This document shows, piece by piece, positions 6,155 to 8,907 of a stretch of DNA of 8,907 nt (its first letter is position 1; the number at the start of each line of letters is the position of its first letter). The stretch lies in contig JBEKEX010000107.1 in the NCBI GenBank assembly GCA_050013615.1, forward strand, positions 1 through 8,907, in the 5' to 3' direction. Source of the DNA: JBEKEX01 sp050013615. Lineage in GTDB: Bacteria; Chloroflexota; Anaerolineae; Anaerolineales; Anaerolineaceae. The translations under genes and the position numbers were made by a program. The notes below the pieces were generated by a model. It saw nothing but the letters and a program-made list of their open reading frames with translations. It was not told the DNA's origin and ran no database searches.

Positions 6155-6160
6155 TATAAT
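6155..6160 (+). promoter_or_regulatory. Consensus -10 hexamer upstream of the glycosyltransferase
   Basis: TATAAT occurs at 6155-6160, which would start transcription near 6167 and leave an 80-base leader. No good -35 lies 16-18 bases upstream, so it may need an activator. The box overlaps ACCCAT/ATGGGT (6124-6129 / 6159-6164) and neighbours CATCC/GGATG (6127-6131 / 6150-6154), inverted repeats that could be protein-binding dyads. Confidence 0.4.
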
Positions 6161-6246
6161 GGGTGGTGATGGTAGCTGAAAATTCCCATTCCCAAAAATT
6201 CCAGTGGTGCTGAAAAGAATTTCAATGAGGTAGGAAAACAACGGAT

Positions 6247-7386
6247 ATGATGACGTCACCTGTTAAAAAGCCCCATATCATGTTCCTCTTTTCCGATACT
6301 GGCGGTGGACATCGCAGCGCATCGGAAGCAATTATCGAGGCACTGAACCTGGAATTCCCGGAGCGTTACACCTGGGAGATGGTGGACTTTTTCAAGGATT
6401 ATGCTCCCTTCCCTTTGAATTATAGCGGTGAGACCTATCCGACCTTCTCGAGCTGGAAGTTATTGTGGAAGGCCAGCTATAGCTATGCCGATAATAAACA
6501 GCGAATGAAGGGCATCTATGACGTCGCCTGGCCGGTGGTGCGCAAAGGCGCTCATCGCCTGGTGGCGGAACATCCCTGCGACCTCATCCTTTCCGTGCAC
6601 CCGTTGATCAACCTGCCGGTGCTGCGCTGCAAGCCTCACCAAATTCCCATGGTGGCAGTGATCACCGACCTGGTGACTACACCGGTTGCCTGGTACCAAC
6701 CAGCGCTGGATAATTTGGTGGTGCCGACCGTCCCGGCTTACGAGCGCGGCCTCAAACTGGGTATGCGCCCGGATCAAATGGCCATCATCGGGCTGCCGGT
6801 GGCCGATAAATTCTGCCACCCGGTGGCGGATCGAATGGCATTACGTGAATCATTGGGTTGGAGCAAAGATTGTACGATTGTCTTGATCATCGGCGGTGGT
6901 GATGGCATGGGCCCCCTGGCACCCAATGCGTTTGCCATCGATGACCTCGGCACCGACCTCGAGGTGGTGGTGGTGGCAGGCAGGAACCATAAATTGAAGA
7001 CGCGCCTGGAAGCGCACAACTGGAAACACCCGCATCATATCTATGGCTTCGTGCGCCAGCTCCCGGACTTCATGCAGGCATCCGACATCATGGTCTCCAA
7101 AGCAGGCCCCGGTACTATTAGTGAAGCATTCATCGCCGGGTTGCCGGTTATCCTTTATAGCATGGTGCCTGGGCAGGAAGAGGGCAATGTGACTTACGTG
7201 ACCGACAATGGCGCCGGCGTTTGGGCACCCAAGCCGGCATTGGTGGCCGAGACGGTGCTCAAATGGGTGCAGCATTCGGAAGAACGCCAGAAATTCATCG
7301 ATATTTCGAAGAACCTGGCCCGCCCGGATGCGTCGAGGCAGATCGCACGCTTGATTGGCGATAAGGTGGGGCTAAGGCAAGACTGA
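6247..7386 (+). CDS. MGDG synthase/UgtP-like diacylglycerol glycosyltransferase (GT28 type)
   Basis: This 379-residue GT-B enzyme probably transfers glucose or galactose from a UDP-sugar to diacylglycerol at the inner face of the membrane to make glycolipid. The N-terminal MGDG-synthase domain (about 10-180) opens with F-S-D-T-G-G-G-H (15-22), whose GGGH loop is typical, and includes I-T-D-L-V-T-T-P near 139-146. The C-terminal GT28 domain (about 210-370) has I-I-G-G-G-D-G-M-G (214-222) and S-K-A-G-P-G-T-I-S-E-A (284-294), followed by P-G-Q-E-E-G-N (308-314), the donor-nucleotide loop. No membrane helix is evident; such enzymes bind peripherally. The start is one of two adjacent ATGs (6247 and 6250); an in-frame TGA at 6226-6228 excludes longer forms. 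The SD is weak or distant (AGG at 6232-6234). The length is typical of bacterial UgtP-like enzymes. Donor sugar and processivity are unknown. Confidence 0.93.
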   Translation: MMTSPVKKPHIMFLFSDTGGGHRSASEAIIEALNLEFPERYTWEMVDFFKDYAPFPLNYSGETYPTFSSWKLLWKASYSYADNKQRMKGIYDVAWPVVRKGAHRLVAEHPCDLILSVHPLINLPVLRCKPHQIPMVAVITDLVTTPVAWYQPALDNLVVPTVPAYERGLKLGMRPDQMAIIGLPVADKFCHPVADRMALRESLGWSKDCTIVLIIGGGDGMGPLAPNAFAIDDLGTDLEVVVVAGRNHKLKTRLEAHNWKHPHHIYGFVRQLPDFMQASDIMVSKAGPGTISEAFIAGLPVILYSMVPGQEEGNVTYVTDNGAGVWAPKPALVAETVLKWVQHSEERQKFIDISKNLARPDASRQIARLIGDKVGLRQD

Positions 7387-7405
7387 CAAAACGATATGGT
7401 CAATG

Positions 7406-7439
7406 AAAAGCGCCGGACAGTACTGTCCGGCGCTTTTTT
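7406..7439. terminator. Bidirectional intrinsic terminator
   Basis: AAAAGCGCCGGACAGT (7406-7421) is followed at once by its exact reverse complement (7422-7437), a perfect 32-base palindrome with a GC-rich stem. On the plus strand it runs into six Ts (7434-7439); on the minus strand into four Ts. It lies 19 bases after the glycosyltransferase stop and 16 bases after the DUF2807 stop on the other strand, so it serves both convergent genes. Confidence 0.93.
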
Positions 7440-7455
7440 AACCTTTGCCAATAAA

Positions 7456-8184
7456 TTACTTGTTGCCCAAGTCGCTCAACTTGCCAAGGCCGGTGAGGTG
7501 AGAGGTGACGCTTGGCGTGCCGTAATATTTAATGCTTCCGACGGAAGTGAGCGATGCGTCGAGGGTGTTCTTGGCCCAGACTGTGGCGCTGCCCGCGCCG
7601 GATACAGATGCTTTAGCAGTCTGGCTTTCCAGGTCGCCGGCTTCGTAGCTGCCGACACCGCTCAAACGCACTTGTTGGTCATCGGCTCTGCCGGCAATGT
7701 GGATGCTGCCGGCGCCACTGAGGGACACCGTCATTTTAGGGACGGCTACAGTTTGCACTTTGATACTGCCGGCGCCACTGAGGGAGATGGCCAGGCTCTG
7801 GGCCGTGATGGATTGGAAGTCGACGCTGCCGACACCGCTCATGGTCAGTTCGAACGTATTAGATTGGATGGGACCCGCCTGGATGGTGCCGGCCCCGGAG
7901 TTACTGATGCCATTGATGTTGATCATGTTGACGTGGTAGCGGATGGGGGACACATCGATGAAGCGCAGTCCAAACACGTCAGAGATCAAGTCGAAATCAT
8001 AGGAGATGGTGAGCGTGCCATCACGTACTTCGCTGCGGATACGAGAGCGGATGTCGGGGTCGGCCTCGATGACCAGCGATTCCTGTGCTCCTTGGGTGAG
8101 AATCACACTGCCGACACCTTTCAAGACCAGCTTGTTGAAACCACTGACAGGACGGGTTTCGGAATTAGGGATTTGCTCAGACAT
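7456..8184 (-). CDS. Head GIN domain (DUF2807) repeat protein
   Basis: This 242-residue protein belongs to the DUF2807/head-GIN family, thought to form a beta-solenoid; the biochemical function is not known. It opens with the family's F-N-K-L-V-L-K-G-V-G-S-V strand (16-27) and L-V-I-E-A-D (37-42), then has a series of S-G-[AV]-G-S turns at residues 96, 116, 136, 156, 175 and 195, with degenerate turns at 213 (T-S-V-G-S) and 231 (T-G-L-G-K). The spacing is 18-20 residues, consistent with one solenoid coil per repeat. There is no signal peptide or lipobox, although many relatives are exported, so this one may stay in the cytosol. The ATG at 8184 has an excellent SD, AAGGAG (8192-8197), 7 bases away, which argues against a longer form with a signal sequence. 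It follows the TPR gene on the same strand after 95 bases and ends at the shared terminator. Confidence 0.9.
   Translation of the reverse strand: MSEQIPNSETRPVSGFNKLVLKGVGSVILTQGAQESLVIEADPDIRSRIRSEVRDGTLTISYDFDLISDVFGLRFIDVSPIRYHVNMININGISNSGAGTIQAGPIQSNTFELTMSGVGSVDFQSITAQSLAISLSGAGSIKVQTVAVPKMTVSLSGAGSIHIAGRADDQQVRLSGVGSYEAGDLESQTAKASVSGAGSATVWAKNTLDASLTSVGSIKYYGTPSVTSHLTGLGKLSDLGNK
7706..7785 (-). repeat. Exact 20-base repeats inside the DUF2807 gene
   Basis: The 20-base sequence CTGCCGGCGCCACTGAGGGA (plus strand) occurs at 7706-7725 and again at 7766-7785, exactly 60 bases apart. It encodes the two identical S-L-S-G-A-G-S turns at residues 134-140 and 154-160. Identity at the DNA level, not just the protein level, points to recent duplication or gene conversion of repeat units. 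Confidence 0.85.
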
Positions 8185-8279
8185 AAAATTGCTCCTTGTT
8201 AGTTGATAGAGGTTGACACTTCAAGAAAATGATTTCTGTATCTATATCTACGCAGGAGACATCAAGATGTTGCAAATAT
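8185..8279 (-). other. Spacer between TPR and DUF2807 genes
   Basis: The 95-base gap holds the DUF2807 ribosome binding site (8192-8197). A TTGATG/TATAGA pair can be found on the minus strand but with only 15 bases between boxes, so I do not call a promoter. No terminator hairpin follows the TPR stop, so co-transcription is possible. Confidence 0.5.
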
Positions 8280-8906
8280 TTATTTGGAAATGAGAGTCTG
8301 AAGGCGTTGCGAGGTCTGCCCGGTGTAGTAATCCAGTTTTTTCGCCTGAAAGAACCGCAGCGCCTCTTGCAGCAGCGCCTTTGCCTTGGCAGTATCTTCC
8401 GGCGTGCCGCGCGCGATGTAGAGATCGGCCCATTCGGTCTCGACCTTGGCCAGGTGGAACTGTATGCCGGATTTTTTCAAAAACTTGATCACTTGTTGAT
8501 AATAACGGTCCGAATCTTCCCAACGCTTTTCGGCTCCTGCCAGTTTAGCTTCTTCGAAAATGATCTGAATTTGTTCCAGTGGATATGGGAACTGTCCTAG
8601 CAGTGAATGAGCCTCCTGGATATGACGTTTTGTTTCTATGAAATCGGCTTTCTTGCACGCAATCCGGGCGCGCAGCAAGTGGGTCATTAGATGGGTGGAG
8701 CGCATTTCGTTACCAGTGAGAGTTTCAACTTCTGCAAGGGGCGGCTCGGCTTCTTCCAATCGATCCATCTCGATCAGCAATTCGGCTAGTTGATTCAAGC
8801 CATTGGATAAATTCTCTGTGTCTCCTGTTTTTCGATCTTCCTCATTAGATTTTAAGAGTTGTTGAACAGCGTTTTTAAAATCGCCGTTGACCAGGGTCAG
8901 GAGGGC
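8280..8906 (-). CDS. TPR-repeat protein, C-terminal part (N-terminus outside window)
   Basis: The frame is open from the right edge (first full codon at 8906) to a TAA at 8280-8282, giving the last 208 residues. The TTG at 8798 is not a real start, because the frame continues upstream without a stop. The sequence is all helical and has TPR-type helix pairs: L-A-E-L-L-I-E-M-D-R-L-E-E-A-E-P, then A-R-I-A-C-K-K-A-D-F-I-E-T-K-R-H, W-E-D-S-D-R-Y-Y-Q-Q-V-I, and a final A-K-A-L-L-Q-E-A-L-R-F-F. This ending resembles the TPR tails of large signalling proteins (cyclase, kinase or ATPase regulators), but the catalytic part, if any, is not visible. It lies upstream of the DUF2807 gene on the same strand. 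Confidence 0.85.
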   Translation of the reverse strand, partial: ALLTLVNGDFKNAVQQLLKSNEEDRKTGDTENLSNGLNQLAELLIEMDRLEEAEPPLAEVETLTGNEMRSTHLMTHLLRARIACKKADFIETKRHIQEAHSLLGQFPYPLEQIQIIFEEAKLAGAEKRWEDSDRYYQQVIKFLKKSGIQFHLAKVETEWADLYIARGTPEDTAKAKALLQEALRFFQAKKLDYYTGQTSQRLQTLISK

Positions 8907-8907
8907 C

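Larger units (their letters stand above)
5836..6246. other. Gene-free divergent control region (411 bases)
   Basis: This is the gap between the start codons of the ROK gene (leftward) and the glycosyltransferase gene (rightward). It is AT-rich and holds the ROK promoter and operator candidates (5844-5918), TGAAAGT repeats, a hairpin (6030-6062), a perfect 12-base palindrome ATATAGCTATAT (6077-6088), overlapping inverted repeats (6124-6164) and a consensus -10 (6155-6160). I see no convincing coding sequence in it. Confidence 0.7.

Noticed and set aside
5962..6225. Minus-strand open frame of 87 codons in the divergent gap
   Set aside because: It needs a TTG start with no SD, has no recognisable motif, and lies across promoter-like and hairpin elements.
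6850..7275. Minus-strand open frame of 141 codons inside the glycosyltransferase gene
   Set aside because: It is an antisense shadow of a well-supported GT28 domain, with no domain of its own.
7396..8202. Plus-strand open frame of 268 codons opposite the DUF2807 gene
   Set aside because: It starts upstream of and reads through the strong terminator, its protein has no recognisable domain, and it mirrors the repetitive codons of the DUF2807 gene, which has a clear SD and family match.
8796..8798. TTG as start of the TPR protein
   Set aside because: The same frame stays open for 36 more codons to the window edge, so the gene is truncated by the window and its start lies outside.

Overview
The window looks like a chromosomal segment of a Chloroflexota bacterium, probably of the Anaerolineae. 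This is inferred from the gene mix: a B12-binding MerR regulator, a Bac_1-type sugar ABC operon with a ROK repressor, an MGDG-synthase-like glycosyltransferase, a head-GIN (DUF2807) protein and a TPR protein. There is no rRNA, tRNA, CRISPR array, transposase or phage gene, and taxonomy cannot be settled from this sequence alone.

Layout. Bases 3-236 (+) hold the C-terminal end of a protein that resembles Rieske-type oxygenases. It converges on a minus-strand MerR/cobalamin-binding regulator (264-1217) that has the full CarH photoreceptor signature and its own sigma70-like promoter. Bases 1398-5835 (all minus strand; transcription order ROK regulator, solute-binding lipoprotein, MalF-like permease, MalG-like permease) form a carbohydrate uptake cassette without an ATPase gene. 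The regulator has lost all four zinc ligands of the ROK fold. A strong stem-loop sits between the binding protein and the permeases. Sampled rows of this cassette are clearly AT-richer than sampled rows of most neighbouring genes.

Bases 5836-6246 are a 411-base divergent control region with a good promoter for the ROK gene, a palindromic operator candidate, direct repeats and a perfect -10 hexamer facing the other way. Bases 6247-7386 (+) encode a GT28-type diacylglycerol glycosyltransferase. It ends at a perfect bidirectional terminator shared with the convergent DUF2807 protein (7456-8184, -), a repeat protein with a regular unit of about 20 residues. The right edge (8280-8906, -) is the C-terminal part of a TPR protein whose N-terminus lies outside the window.

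How the parts may work together: the ROK protein probably senses a sugar or sugar derivative and controls the ABC importer. The permeases probably borrow an ATPase encoded elsewhere. The CarH-like protein probably represses its own and other promoters in the dark and releases them in light. The glycosyltransferase makes membrane glycolipid. I found no clear evidence of a wholly new system. The most unusual points are the zinc-less ROK regulator, the intact light-sensor motif, and the repeat-rich control region.
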